From Vibrio inusitatus (lineage in GTDB: Bacteria > Pseudomonadota > Gammaproteobacteria > Enterobacterales > Vibrionaceae), in assembly GCA_024346935.1 (NCBI GenBank), contig AP024878.1:2728001-2792000 (forward strand): a stretch of DNA of 64,000 nt. Reading direction: 5' to 3'. The notes under the pieces are model-generated. The model did no database searches and had not been told where the DNA came from. It saw only the letters and a list, made by a program, of their open reading frames with translations. Every line of letters begins with the position of its first letter. The stretch's first letter is position 1. The translations under genes and the position numbers were made by a program. Shown piece after piece: positions 29,253-38,226 of the stretch.

Positions 29253-30236
29253 ATGAAAAAGTTAACTGCACACATTGATACGTCCGAGTTCCCTACAGGT
29301 CGTGCGCGAGGTCTAGCAACGACACTGCGCAAGCTTAAAGGTACTCTACAAGACTTCTTTAACGGAAACCCACCAGCAATCATTGGTACTTTCCTAATTA
29401 CTATCATCCTAGCTGGTGCGCTTTTCTCACCAGTATTAGTAACACACGATCCAGAACGACGCGTTGCGCGTGCACACCAAGAGCCAAGCGCTGAACACAT
29501 CATGGGCACTACTCGCAGTGGTCGTGATGTTTTTAGTCAAGTACTGCACGGTGGCAAGAAATCGCTAACTGTTGCTCTATCTGCCGGCATTATCGCAATG
29601 ACACTAGCTGTAGCGGTTGGTGTAACTTCTGGCTACTTGGGTGGAAAAGTTGACGAGTGGATGAACTTCGTCACTAACGTATTCTTGGTATTCCCACAGC
29701 TACCGCTGCTGATAGTACTCGCCGCTTTCCTCGGGCAAGTGAGTTCATTAGTCATAACCTTATTGCTCGGACTCACATCCTGGCCATGGGGGGCACGTGT
29801 AATTCGTTCTCAAACCATGGCTCTAAGAAACAAAGAGTACATTATCTCTGCAGAAGTAATGGGTGAGTCAAAGATTCGTATCATCCTTGTAGAGATTCTA
29901 CCAAACCTAACATCTATCGTTTTCGGTGGTTTCCTTGGCGCAGTTATCTACGCAATGGGCGCAGAAGCGGGTCTAGGTATTCTTGGTCTAGGTGACGCAA
30001 CAGAAGTGAGCTGGGGCTCAATGCTTTACTGGGCACAAACCTCTGCCGCTCTTTATACCGGCGCTTGGTGGGAGATGATTGTTCCAGCAATGGCACTTGC
30101 TATCACTGGTGGTGCATTAGCACTTATCAACATGTCTATTGACCAAATAAGTAACCCTAAACTGAAAACTGGTGCTCATATGAAGCTATGGGCGAAAATG
30201 AAGAAAGACGCTGACAAACGTCGAGGCCTAGCATGA
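29253..30236 (+). CDS. Oligosaccharide/peptide-type ABC transporter permease (DppC-like)
   Basis: A 327-residue permease with an N-terminal cytoplasmic extension, then six spans (first about residues 45-65). The DppC signature MGTTRSGRDVFSQVLHG (about 82-98) and the EAA loop AEVMGESKIRIILVEILPN are clear. I start at the ATG at 29253 (MKKLTAH) with AAGG upstream rather than the in-frame TTG at 29247. The stop overlaps the next start by 4 bp (ATGA). Confidence 0.9.
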   Translation: MKKLTAHIDTSEFPTGRARGLATTLRKLKGTLQDFFNGNPPAIIGTFLITIILAGALFSPVLVTHDPERRVARAHQEPSAEHIMGTTRSGRDVFSQVLHGGKKSLTVALSAGIIAMTLAVAVGVTSGYLGGKVDEWMNFVTNVFLVFPQLPLLIVLAAFLGQVSSLVITLLLGLTSWPWGARVIRSQTMALRNKEYIISAEVMGESKIRIILVEILPNLTSIVFGGFLGAVIYAMGAEAGLGILGLGDATEVSWGSMLYWAQTSAALYTGAWWEMIVPAMALAITGGALALINMSIDQISNPKLKTGAHMKLWAKMKKDADKRRGLA

Positions 30237-31192
30237 ACCAACAACCTCTATTAGAAATTAACAACCTATGTGTTGATTACGTGTCACCAAATGGTGTGGC
30301 ACGTGCAGTTAACAATGTCAGCCTAGAAATCAAACCAGGCGAAACCTTAGGTATTGCGGGTGAATCAGGTTGTGGTAAGAGTACGTTAGCATTTGCTATC
30401 GCTAGACTACATAAAGCGCCTGCACTGATCTCTGAAGGTGAGATTTTATATAAAGGCACTGACATTCTAAAAATGAATGACAAGGCACTGAGAGAGTTCC
30501 GCTGGAATGAAACCTCTGTAGTATTCCAAAGTGCCATGAACTCACTTAACCCAGTAATTAGCATTGGCGAGCAGCTTACTGATGTAATTTTGGCGCACAA
30601 AAAAGTGACGCTAAAGCAAGCTCGTGAAAAAGCGGTTGAGCTACTAAAAATTGTAGGTATCCACGGCGATCGCCTATCAAGCTTTCCACACCAACTATCG
30701 GGTGGCATGCGTCAGCGTGTTGTTATCGCGATTGCGCTAGCGCTAGAACCAAAGCTCATCATTATGGATGAACCAACTACAGCACTTGATGTGGTAGTAG
30801 AACGTGAAATTCTGAACGAGCTTTACGATTTAAAAACTAAGTTTGGCTTCTCAATTCTATTTATCAGCCACGATTTGAGCTTGATGGGTGAAATTGCAGA
30901 CCGCATTGGTGTGATGTACGCAGGTAACCTAATTGAAATTGGTGACGCTGAAAAAGTATTCCGTGACCCAGTTCACCCATACACCAAAGGTTTGGTTTCT
31001 TCATTCCCTAGTATTCATGGTCCAAAGACACGCCTACACGGTATCCCTGGTAACCCAGTTAACCTACTTAAGATACCTCAAGGCTGTAACTTCCAAGAGC
31101 GTTGTAGTGAATGCTTTGCTGATTGTTCCAAGATTGAGCCTCAACTTATTGAAGTGCTTCCAAATCACCACGTTGCATGTAACTTGCTGTAA
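30233..31192 (+). CDS. ABC transporter ATP-binding protein (DppD/OppD-like)
   Basis: A 319-residue ATPase with Walker A GESGCGKST (about 42), Q-loop (VFQSAMNSLNP), signature LSGGMRQR (about 157), Walker B LIIMDEP and H-loop SHDLSL. The C-terminal oligopeptide-transporter extension contains clustered cysteines (CNFQERCSECFADC), which in relatives bind an iron-sulfur cluster. Translationally coupled to the upstream permease. Confidence 0.92.
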   Translation: MNQQPLLEINNLCVDYVSPNGVARAVNNVSLEIKPGETLGIAGESGCGKSTLAFAIARLHKAPALISEGEILYKGTDILKMNDKALREFRWNETSVVFQSAMNSLNPVISIGEQLTDVILAHKKVTLKQAREKAVELLKIVGIHGDRLSSFPHQLSGGMRQRVVIAIALALEPKLIIMDEPTTALDVVVEREILNELYDLKTKFGFSILFISHDLSLMGEIADRIGVMYAGNLIEIGDAEKVFRDPVHPYTKGLVSSFPSIHGPKTRLHGIPGNPVNLLKIPQGCNFQERCSECFADCSKIEPQLIEVLPNHHVACNLL

Positions 31193-31213
31193 TAGAAAAG
31201 AAAAGGGAAAACT

Positions 31214-32197
31214 ATGCAAACTAATACCCCTGAAGTAATTCTTTCGATTAAGAACCTAATCAAAGACTTTCCTATCGGAAGCAGCAAGAAAAAAGATGCT
31301 TACATGCGTGCGGTAAATGACGTGTCATTTGACCTACGCAAAGGTGAAGCTCTGGCTATTGTTGGTGAATCTGGCTCAGGTAAAAGTACTGGCGCTCGCG
31401 TTCTGACTCGTATCTATGAAGCCACTGGTGGTGACATTGAGTTTAAGGGTCAGCCAATTGATGAGTACATTAAAGAAAATGGCAGCCTAGAGTATGCTCG
31501 TCAGGTGCAAATGATCTTCCAAGACCCATTTGGTTCTTTAAATCCAGTACATTCAATCTACCATCACATTGCTCGCCCATTGCAGATCCACAATCGTGTA
31601 GGCAAAGAAAACATTGATACTTTGGTATATCAACTGCTTGAGCTAGTAGGTCTATCTCCAGTCATCGAAACGGCGGAGAAATTCCCACATGAACTAAGTG
31701 GTGGTCAACGCCAGCGTGTTGCTATTGCTCGTGCTATCGCAGTTGACCCAGAGGTTATCTTAGCGGATGAGCCTATCTCAATGCTGGACGTGTCTGTTCG
31801 CTTAGGTATCTTGAACTTAATGTCGGACCTAAAAGACAAGCACGGCATCTCGTTTATGTACATCACTCACGATATTGCCACTGCTCGCTACTTTGCTGAG
31901 AAAACTGCGGTAATGTATGTAGGGCACATGGTTGAATGGGGTAATAGTGACAAAGTGACACAAACACCTCAGCATCCGTATACGCAGCTACTATTGTCTG
32001 CGGTACCAGAGCCTGGTCGAGGCGGACGACGCGAGTTGGACGCGAAGAAGGGTGAAATCCCTCTTTGGAAGCCAAGTAGCATAGGATGCCCTTTTGCGCC
32101 TCGTTGTCCTAAAGCGAGCGAGCAATGTGAAAAGTCATTCCCTGCAATTAGACAACTGGCAGATGATCACTTTATCCGCTGCCACAATTACGAATAA
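31214..32197 (+). CDS. ABC transporter ATP-binding protein (DppF/OppF-like)
   Basis: The partner ATPase, 327 residues: Walker [10 protein letters not shown] (about 53), Q-loop FQDPFGSLNP, signature LSGGQRQR, Walker B VILADEP and the H-loop THDIA. The C-terminal domain has CPFAPRCPKASEQC. In relatives the two ATPases form a heterodimer. Last of the five transporter genes; an SD (AAAGGGAAA) precedes the ATG. Confidence 0.92.
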   Translation: MQTNTPEVILSIKNLIKDFPIGSSKKKDAYMRAVNDVSFDLRKGEALAIVGESGSGKSTGARVLTRIYEATGGDIEFKGQPIDEYIKENGSLEYARQVQMIFQDPFGSLNPVHSIYHHIARPLQIHNRVGKENIDTLVYQLLELVGLSPVIETAEKFPHELSGGQRQRVAIARAIAVDPEVILADEPISMLDVSVRLGILNLMSDLKDKHGISFMYITHDIATARYFAEKTAVMYVGHMVEWGNSDKVTQTPQHPYTQLLLSAVPEPGRGGRRELDAKKGEIPLWKPSSIGCPFAPRCPKASEQCEKSFPAIRQLADDHFIRCHNYE

Positions 32198-32242
32198 TTC
32201 AGACAGACATAATTTCTACTCTGAGGCTGATAAGATTAGAAC

Positions 32243-33247
32243 ATGATTACGATAAAAGAAGTTGCCGAACTTGCAAAAGTGTCTCAAGCCACGGTATCCC
32301 GTGTTTTGAATAACCACAGTACAGTAAAAGAGGCGAACAAAGATAAAGTTTATAAAGCAATCAACGAATTAGGCTTTCAGCCTAACTCCATTGCAAAGGC
32401 TTTGGCTTCTAATCGTTCTAATAGTATTGGTGTTCTAGTGGGAGCCTTAGAGGGCTCCTTCTTTGGCAACTTGATGAAAGAAGTAGAAAAAAAGACCCGT
32501 GATGCCAACCTGCATTTGATCGCTACATGCGGACACATGGATAAAAAAGTTGAAGCTGAATCTTTACACTTTCTAGATTCTAGACGCGTCGATGGGCTTA
32601 TCGTCCATGCAGACAAGCTAGAAGATGAAGACCTAATCAAGTTGGCCAAACAAGACCGTCCATTGGTGGTAGTCAATAGGCACATTGAAGAGATATCAGA
32701 GCAGTGCTTTTATATCGACAATGAGCTAGGTGGTTATATTGCATCTAAACATCTTATCGAGCGAGGTCATCGCCACATCGGTATTATCACTGGTGATATG
32801 GATAAAATGGACTGTAGGGATCGTTTAGATGGATATCATAAAGCCATTAAAGAAGCCGGCATAGAAGCCAATGTAGACTATGTCTATCATGGTACTTATG
32901 AAACAGAGAGCGAGCTAAATAGTCAACTAGCAAAACAAATGCTTGATGAGCATCCTCAGCTTACTGCCGTACTGTGCCAGAATGACAACATCGCAATGAC
33001 CGTCTACGACGAGTGCGATCTAAGAAATCTTGTTGTTGGCAAAGACATCTCCGTCATAGGTTTTGATAACAGCATCTACTGCCGCTACATTCGACCAACA
33101 CTAACCACAGTAAACTATCCCATTCGAGATATTGGCATCAATGCAACCAATATGCTGTTAAATCAGCTCAATGGAAGCAAGCTACCTGTGAAAAAGCGCT
33201 TCAACCCTGAACTGGTGAAGCGCAACTCTGTGCACTCAATCATTTAA
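32243..33247 (+). CDS. LacI-family transcriptional regulator
   Basis: A 334-residue repressor. The N-terminal helix-turn-helix (ITIKEVAELAKVSQATVSRV) and hinge helix (about 50-60) precede a periplasmic-binding-like effector domain (SIGVLVGALEGSFFGNLMKEV onward) with the usual IGFDN segment near residue 272. It lies between the transporter and the phosphorylase-like gene. Four identical GAAAGCGCTTTC palindromes around the cluster, none elsewhere in the window, are its likely operators. The effector is probably the imported sugar or its breakdown product (inference). Confidence 0.93.
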   Translation: MITIKEVAELAKVSQATVSRVLNNHSTVKEANKDKVYKAINELGFQPNSIAKALASNRSNSIGVLVGALEGSFFGNLMKEVEKKTRDANLHLIATCGHMDKKVEAESLHFLDSRRVDGLIVHADKLEDEDLIKLAKQDRPLVVVNRHIEEISEQCFYIDNELGGYIASKHLIERGHRHIGIITGDMDKMDCRDRLDGYHKAIKEAGIEANVDYVYHGTYETESELNSQLAKQMLDEHPQLTAVLCQNDNIAMTVYDECDLRNLVVGKDISVIGFDNSIYCRYIRPTLTTVNYPIRDIGINATNMLLNQLNGSKLPVKKRFNPELVKRNSVHSII

Positions 33248-33259
33248 TGAATAAAGGGT

Positions 33260-33289
33260 CTATATCTGAAGCTTATGCTTCAGATATAG
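33260..33289. repeat. 13-bp perfect hairpin between lacI-type and phosphorylase-like genes
   Basis: CTATATCTGAAGC pairs with GCTTCAGATATAG across TTAT, 12 bp past the regulator stop codon. The 3' side lacks a T-run on either strand, so it is either a weak terminator or a mRNA-stabilising stem. Confidence 0.6.
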
Positions 33290-33315
33290 CGATATAAAAA
33301 TAATAGCGCAGAAAA

Positions 33316-33327
33316 GAAAGCGCTTTC
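33316..33327. promoter_or_regulatory. LacI-type operator 3 (GAAAGCGCTTTC)
   Basis: Third perfect copy, 25 bp before the start codon of the 1146-residue gene, so this gene has its own regulated promoter. Confidence 0.85.
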
Positions 33328-33352
33328 AAAAAATCCTAAAAGGGCCTGCAAC

Positions 33353-36300
33353 ATGGAACACATTACTCTACAAGACGTGGATGGAAAGTTCGTCAACCTT
33401 GATGGCGAACGCTACTACAAGATATCCAATGTCGATCATATGAACCCATTTTTTATCAGCGTTGTTTCTGCAAGTGATCATTGGTTGTTCATCTCTTCTA
33501 CAGGCAGTCTTTCTGCAGGTCGCATCCGCCCAGAAAACGCATTGTTCCCTTACAAGTCGGTAGACTATATCCATGAAAGCGCCGAAAACACCGGTGCAAA
33601 ATCGATCTTCAAAGTAAAAACCAGTTCAGGTGTTTCACTTTGGGAACCGTTCAATGCCTTCCATGATGGCCTATATCAGGTAGAGCGCAATCTCTACAAA
33701 AACAGCATTGGCGACAAAATTATCTTCGAAGAGATTAACCACTCTTTGAAGCTGAAATTCCAATACAGCTGGAACACCAGTGAGCAATTTGGCTTTATCC
33801 GTGAATCACAATTAACCGATCTCTCTGGGGATAACCGCGAGATTGAAGTGCTTGATGGTCTACAAAATCTATTGCCACCTGGGGCTCCTCTGGGTGCTTT
33901 GCAAACAAGAAGTGCTTTAGTTGATGCTTACAAATGGAACGAGCGTCAACAAGGCTCTCCTTTAGCGCTGTATACCATGTATGCCAAACTCAGTGACCGT
34001 GCAGATCCTGCCGAATCTCTACTTGCAACTACCGTATTCAGCCTTGATGACGACACTAGCCAAATCCTACTGACCAGCTCACAAATAACAGCATTCAGAA
34101 AAGGACTGCCTATTCAGGACGAGACCCTGACTAAGGGACAGCGTGGTAGCTACCTGATTCATAAAACCATTAAACTAGAAAGCAATCAGAAAAATTCTTG
34201 GATTATTGCCGCAGACATCGACAAGAGCCATAGCGACATTACTGCATTGAACTCTCAAATTGCAGTACCTAATGACATCCGTAAACAAGTGCTTTCTAGC
34301 ATCGAAGACAATCAAAAAGAATTGATATCTTTGATGTCTGGCGCCGATGCATGGCAGTTAACAGCAGAAGAAAACACTGCTGTTCACCACTATGCTAACG
34401 TACTGTTCAATAACATGCGTGGTGGCGTAGTTGAAAACAACTACACCTTAGATAAAGCAGACGTCGTGAAGACTATGCGTAACGCCAACCAAACAGTAGT
34501 AGCAAAACATCAAAGCTTCTTTGCTGAGCTTGCTGATAGCTTTACTCATACAGAGCTAGTCTCTTTAGCTAAACAAACAGACGACCAGCAACTTGTTCGC
34601 CTTGCGTATGAGTACCTGCCACTGACATTTGGTCGTCGCCATGGTGACCCAAGTCGTCCTTGGAACCACTACGAAATCAAACTAAAAGACGAGCATGGCG
34701 ATCGCCTACTCTCCTATCAAGGCAACTGGCGTGACATCTTCCAAAACTGGGAAGCAATGGCACTCAGCTACCCTGGTTTTATCAAATCATTCATTGCTAA
34801 GTTTGTTAACGCATCAACGGTTGATGGCTTCAACCCTTACCGCATTACTAAAGATGGCATTGATTGGGAGCTTCTTGATCCAGAAGATGAGTGGAGCAAC
34901 ATCGGTTACTGGGGTGACCATCAGATCATCTACTTACTGAAATTCTTAGAGTTAGCCGATAAGTTTGAACATGATGAGCTAATTGCCCTACTGAATACAG
35001 AAACGTACAGCTACGCCAACGTGCCTTATGAAATTTGCGATGTGGATGGATTGTTTGCCAACCCAAAAGACACTGTTAATTTTAACGATGAAAAACAATC
35101 TCTTATCGAAGGTAAGGTTGCAGAGCTAGGCAGTGATGGCAAACTAGTTCTAAACAGTGATAACTCTGTTTACATGGTTAATTTACTAGAAAAAATCTTG
35201 GTGCCTCTGCTTTCTAAGCTGAGTAACCTAGTGCTTGATGGTGGTATCTGGCTAAACACGCAACGTCCAGAATGGAACGATGCTAACAACGCTATCGTTG
35301 GTAATGGCTTATCTATGGTTACGCTTTACTACATGCGTCGCTATGTTTCTTTCATGCAGCAGATGCTTTCTGAAGCACCTCAGTACACACAATTATCGAC
35401 TCAAGTACGTGATTGGATGGTAGCAATTGAGGCTATTTTGGCGGACGCTGAAGTGTCTATCACCACAGGTGAGGTGACTCCTAAACTAAGATACGATGTC
35501 TTGGTTTCACTTGCGCAAGCCGCCGCAGATTATCGCAATACTGCGTATCCTACAGGCAGTTTTGGTAGCAAAGAAACTGTAGATACCGCAGAGATAAGTA
35601 AGCTATTGAACGTGAGCTTAACAGTTCTAGATAAGAGCATTCGCAACAACCTTCGTGAAGATGGCTTATACAACGCATACAACATTATCTCGTACGCAAA
35701 AGACAGCGTGACAGTAGAAGAGCTGTATCCGATGCTAGAAGGTCAGGTAGCGGTGTTGAGCTCTGGTTTACTTGATCCTCAAGAAGTTAAGCAGTTATTA
35801 GACAAGCTTTACGCTAGCGAGATGTATCGTCAGGACCAAAAGAGCTTTATGCTTTATCCTGATCGTGACTTGACACCATTCATGGAGAAAAACCAAGTCA
35901 CCAAGCAGCAAATTGCAGGCTCTAGTCTTCTGAACTCCATGGTAGAAAAAGGTGATAAGCGCCTTGTTCAACAAAGCGCGACCGACCATTTCCACTTCAA
36001 TGCGAATTTTGAAAATCGTGACTACTTAAATGCCGCAATTGACAGCATAAAGGGTGACTACCCAGAAGCTACAGAAGCACAATGGCAAGAGATCAATGCT
36101 CTTTACGAGCAAGTCTTCAACCATAAAGCCTTTACTGGTCGCTCTGGTACTATGTTCGGTTATGAAGGCTTAGGTTGTATCTATTGGCACATGGTGTCCA
36201 AATTACTGTTGGCGGTTCAAGAGAACTACTTAGTAGCCTTAGAGCAAGATGCCGATAGCGAAGTGACTAAAGCCCTTGCCGATTACTACTATCGCGTTCG

Positions 36301-36793
36301 TGAAGGTATTGGTTTTAACAAGACGGCAAGTAATTATGGTGCCTTCCCTACTGACCCATACTCGCATACACCTAAACAAGCAGGTGCGCAGCAACCGGGT
36401 ATGACTGGGCAGGTAAAAGAAGAAATCATTACTCGCTTTGTAGAGCTTGGTATTCAAGTAAACGAGGGGGCAATTCAAATAAACCCTTCACTACTTAAGA
36501 GCAGTGAATTATTGAATGAGGCGGTTACCTTTAGCTACCTTGATATTACAGGCAAAACACAAGAGATCCCTCTAACAGTGGGTCAACTGGCATTTACCTA
36601 CTGCCAAGTACCATTTGTGTACCAAGTCGCATCTGAGAGTGAAACTTTTGTTGAAGTGCACTATGAAGATGGCTCGGTAGTCGCAATGCCAAACAATGGT
36701 CTAACAGCCGAAGTGTGCCAAGAGCTATTTACTCGCTCAGGAAAGGTCGCCCAGGTACGTTGTACTGTCGCTCAATCAGCTCTGCGTAGCTAA
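33353..36793 (+). CDS. Large glycoside phosphorylase-like protein (GH94/GH149/GH161 type)
   Basis: A 1146-residue cytoplasmic protein with no signal peptide. The N-terminal 300 residues look like a beta-sandwich (FISSTGSLSAGR, YKISNVDHMNPFF), followed by a long helical region fitting an (alpha/alpha)6 barrel and a beta-rich C-terminus. GYWGDHQIIYLLKF holds a likely catalytic Asp (about 522). PYSHTPKQAGAQQPGMTGQ near residue 1005 is another strongly conserved-looking block. Size and layout fit inverting beta-glucan phosphorylases, and the LacI-regulated oligosaccharide importer supports this. The exact family and linkage (beta-1,2, -1,3 or -1,4) cannot be decided here. Confidence 0.62.
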   Translation: MEHITLQDVDGKFVNLDGERYYKISNVDHMNPFFISVVSASDHWLFISSTGSLSAGRIRPENALFPYKSVDYIHESAENTGAKSIFKVKTSSGVSLWEPFNAFHDGLYQVERNLYKNSIGDKIIFEEINHSLKLKFQYSWNTSEQFGFIRESQLTDLSGDNREIEVLDGLQNLLPPGAPLGALQTRSALVDAYKWNERQQGSPLALYTMYAKLSDRADPAESLLATTVFSLDDDTSQILLTSSQITAFRKGLPIQDETLTKGQRGSYLIHKTIKLESNQKNSWIIAADIDKSHSDITALNSQIAVPNDIRKQVLSSIEDNQKELISLMSGADAWQLTAEENTAVHHYANVLFNNMRGGVVENNYTLDKADVVKTMRNANQTVVAKHQSFFAELADSFTHTELVSLAKQTDDQQLVRLAYEYLPLTFGRRHGDPSRPWNHYEIKLKDEHGDRLLSYQGNWRDIFQNWEAMALSYPGFIKSFIAKFVNASTVDGFNPYRITKDGIDWELLDPEDEWSNIGYWGDHQIIYLLKFLELADKFEHDELIALLNTETYSYANVPYEICDVDGLFANPKDTVNFNDEKQSLIEGKVAELGSDGKLVLNSDNSVYMVNLLEKILVPLLSKLSNLVLDGGIWLNTQRPEWNDANNAIVGNGLSMVTLYYMRRYVSFMQQMLSEAPQYTQLSTQVRDWMVAIEAILADAEVSITTGEVTPKLRYDVLVSLAQAAADYRNTAYPTGSFGSKETVDTAEISKLLNVSLTVLDKSIRNNLREDGLYNAYNIISYAKDSVTVEELYPMLEGQVAVLSSGLLDPQEVKQLLDKLYASEMYRQDQKSFMLYPDRDLTPFMEKNQVTKQQIAGSSLLNSMVEKGDKRLVQQSATDHFHFNANFENRDYLNAAIDSIKGDYPEATEAQWQEINALYEQVFNHKAFTGRSGTMFGYEGLGCIYWHMVSKLLLAVQENYLVALEQDADSEVTKALADYYYRVREGIGFNKTASNYGAFPTDPYSHTPKQAGAQQPGMTGQVKEEIITRFVELGIQVNEGAIQINPSLLKSSELLNEAVTFSYLDITGKTQEIPLTVGQLAFTYCQVPFVYQVASESETFVEVHYEDGSVVAMPNNGLTAEVCQELFTRSGKVAQVRCTVAQSALRS

Positions 36794-36811
36794 CAAACAG
36801 CTTAGAAAAAC

Positions 36812-36845
36812 AAAGGCCTCAGCAAAATGCTGAGGCCTTTTTGTT
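36812..36845 (+). terminator. Terminator of phosphorylase-like gene
   Basis: A 13-bp stem (AAAGGCCTCAGCA with TGCTGAGGCCTTT), loop AAA, then TTTTTG. The A-run on the left makes it usable for the convergent gene as well. Confidence 0.92.
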
Positions 36846-36862
36846 TACTATGTTCCAATAGC

Positions 36863-37633
36863 TTATTTGCTTGAGATTAACTCTGAACTAAAGCCAGAAA
36901 AAACTTTTGGTAACAAAGGATTATTAAGCTCTAACTGCCGGCGAGACCGTAGGTTCATATCAGTAACCACCTGACCATAATGCTTATCAAACAATACTCT
37001 CAAAGCACCATTATTCCGGCTTAGTTCCAAACCATTTTTTATCTCAGTAGCAAGCTGCTCTTTCTGCGGATGCACATAAAAAACCAAAGGGAATGGATAG
37101 TAGAGCATCATCGATGACTCGATAACTAACCCTTCAAATTGCTCAGCAAATTCATGATAAATCGCCTGTACCTCATTAGCTCCAAGTGCGACATAATCGC
37201 AAAGGCCCAATTGCAGATCAGCAAAGATAGTATCTAAAGAACCTTGTTCAAAGACTTGATAGCCATTACTACGAAATAAATCAGCATCAGCCCAAGTCGC
37301 GGGAATTCCTGCCTTCAAAGCTTTTAAGTTTTCTTCAGTAATATCCGAGAATGTGACGACATCTTGACGACGAATAATCAAGATTCGATGCCCAAGTAGC
37401 CCCATACATAATGGTTGGCCAACGGATAAAAAGGCGTGCTGCTCAAACTTAGTATTACCCGCTACGGTCACTAGAGCATCAGCGCCTAAATTGAAGATAT
37501 TGCCTTCATCTTTAGCATCTGGGTAATCCGTTAAGTCATTAGTGACTTTAGCGGTGCCTAAAGCAAGTTTCAGCACCTCAAACTCATGCTCCTGTCGAGA
37601 AGGTGACTTATTTCCATTCCAAAAACTGACCAT
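36863..37633 (-). CDS. Solute-binding-protein-like protein without signal peptide
   Basis: A 256-residue protein resembling a periplasmic binding protein fold (family 3 or PhnD-like): RILIIRRQDVVTFSDITEENLKALKAGIPATWADADLF and SLDTIFADLQLGLCDYVALGANEV are the typical second-lobe segments. I start at the ATG at 37633 (MVSFWNGNK); the TTG at 37645 adds four residues. Neither gives a signal peptide or lipobox, and a stop lies in frame just upstream. Its promoter carries the same operator as the transporter and phosphorylase genes, so it belongs to that regulon. Its role, perhaps a cytoplasmic ligand sensor, is unknown. Confidence 0.72.
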   Translation of the reverse strand: MVSFWNGNKSPSRQEHEFEVLKLALGTAKVTNDLTDYPDAKDEGNIFNLGADALVTVAGNTKFEQHAFLSVGQPLCMGLLGHRILIIRRQDVVTFSDITEENLKALKAGIPATWADADLFRSNGYQVFEQGSLDTIFADLQLGLCDYVALGANEVQAIYHEFAEQFEGLVIESSMMLYYPFPLVFYVHPQKEQLATEIKNGLELSRNNGALRVLFDKHYGQVVTDMNLRSRRQLELNNPLLPKVFSGFSSELISSK

Positions 37634-37679
37634 TTCGGTTTCCAAACAATAATTGTTATTTTGTTTAATTATTGCAAAG

Positions 37680-37691
37680 GAAAGCGCTTTC
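37680..37691. promoter_or_regulatory. LacI-type operator 4 (GAAAGCGCTTTC)
   Basis: Fourth perfect copy, 46 bp upstream of the divergent solute-binding-like gene. It adds that gene to the regulon. Confidence 0.8.
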
Positions 37692-37858
37692 TTATGTGAT
37701 CTATCAGGAGGATCAAAGACTTAATCTAAGAACCTTTTTCATATGCCAAAAGCGCATAAAAATGAAATGTAAGATTGCACCACAAAATCATTGCTTATTT
37801 TTTAAGCAGTGGCAGAATGCACGTCCGCGCATGAAATGGTTGTTGGAGGTATTTGGCT

Positions 37859-38197
37859 ATGATGTTTTTTATGTATTCAATGTTGGCTGTATCAAGTATG
37901 AGTCTAGCCGTTCGTTTAGCACTAAAAAAGCCTGCGGTCGTTGAAGATAAAGCAACTCGAGAGATCAATTCATACCTCAAAGAGACCAATCACTGGGCTG
38001 ATGAAGCTCGTAATGCACAACGCAGCTATCAAAGACTACACGCTGAATATATGCAAAAATCCGCAGACTTTGAGCGTCTTAACCCAGCACAGAAAAACGC
38101 GAATCGTGTTGCCCTTAACGAACTTAAGCTGCATGTTGAGCAAAGAAGGTTAAGAGTACAGAAAGCACAAATGCGTTATCAAGAATTGGCCTACTAA
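37859..38197 (+). CDS. Small conserved-looking hypothetical protein with N-terminal membrane span
   Basis: A 112-residue frame from the ATG at 37859, with GGAGG nine bases upstream. The N-terminal 20 residues are hydrophobic (MMFFMYSMLAVSSMSLAVRL), either a membrane anchor or a signal. The rest is highly charged, rich in Gln, Arg and Lys, and predicted helical or coiled coil (HAEYMQKSADFERLNPAQKN). I do not recognise a family. The strong SD and the codon pattern favour a real gene. Confidence 0.6.
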   Translation: MMFFMYSMLAVSSMSLAVRLALKKPAVVEDKATREINSYLKETNHWADEARNAQRSYQRLHAEYMQKSADFERLNPAQKNANRVALNELKLHVEQRRLRVQKAQMRYQELAY

Positions 38198-38226
38198 GTA
38201 GGCCTGCTAGAACGGTTTATAGGTAA

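Noticed and set aside
33181..33210. A fifth GAAAGCGCTTTC operator inside the lacI-type gene
   Set aside because: The sequence AAAAAGCGCTTCAA departs from the palindrome on both sides and lies in coding sequence.
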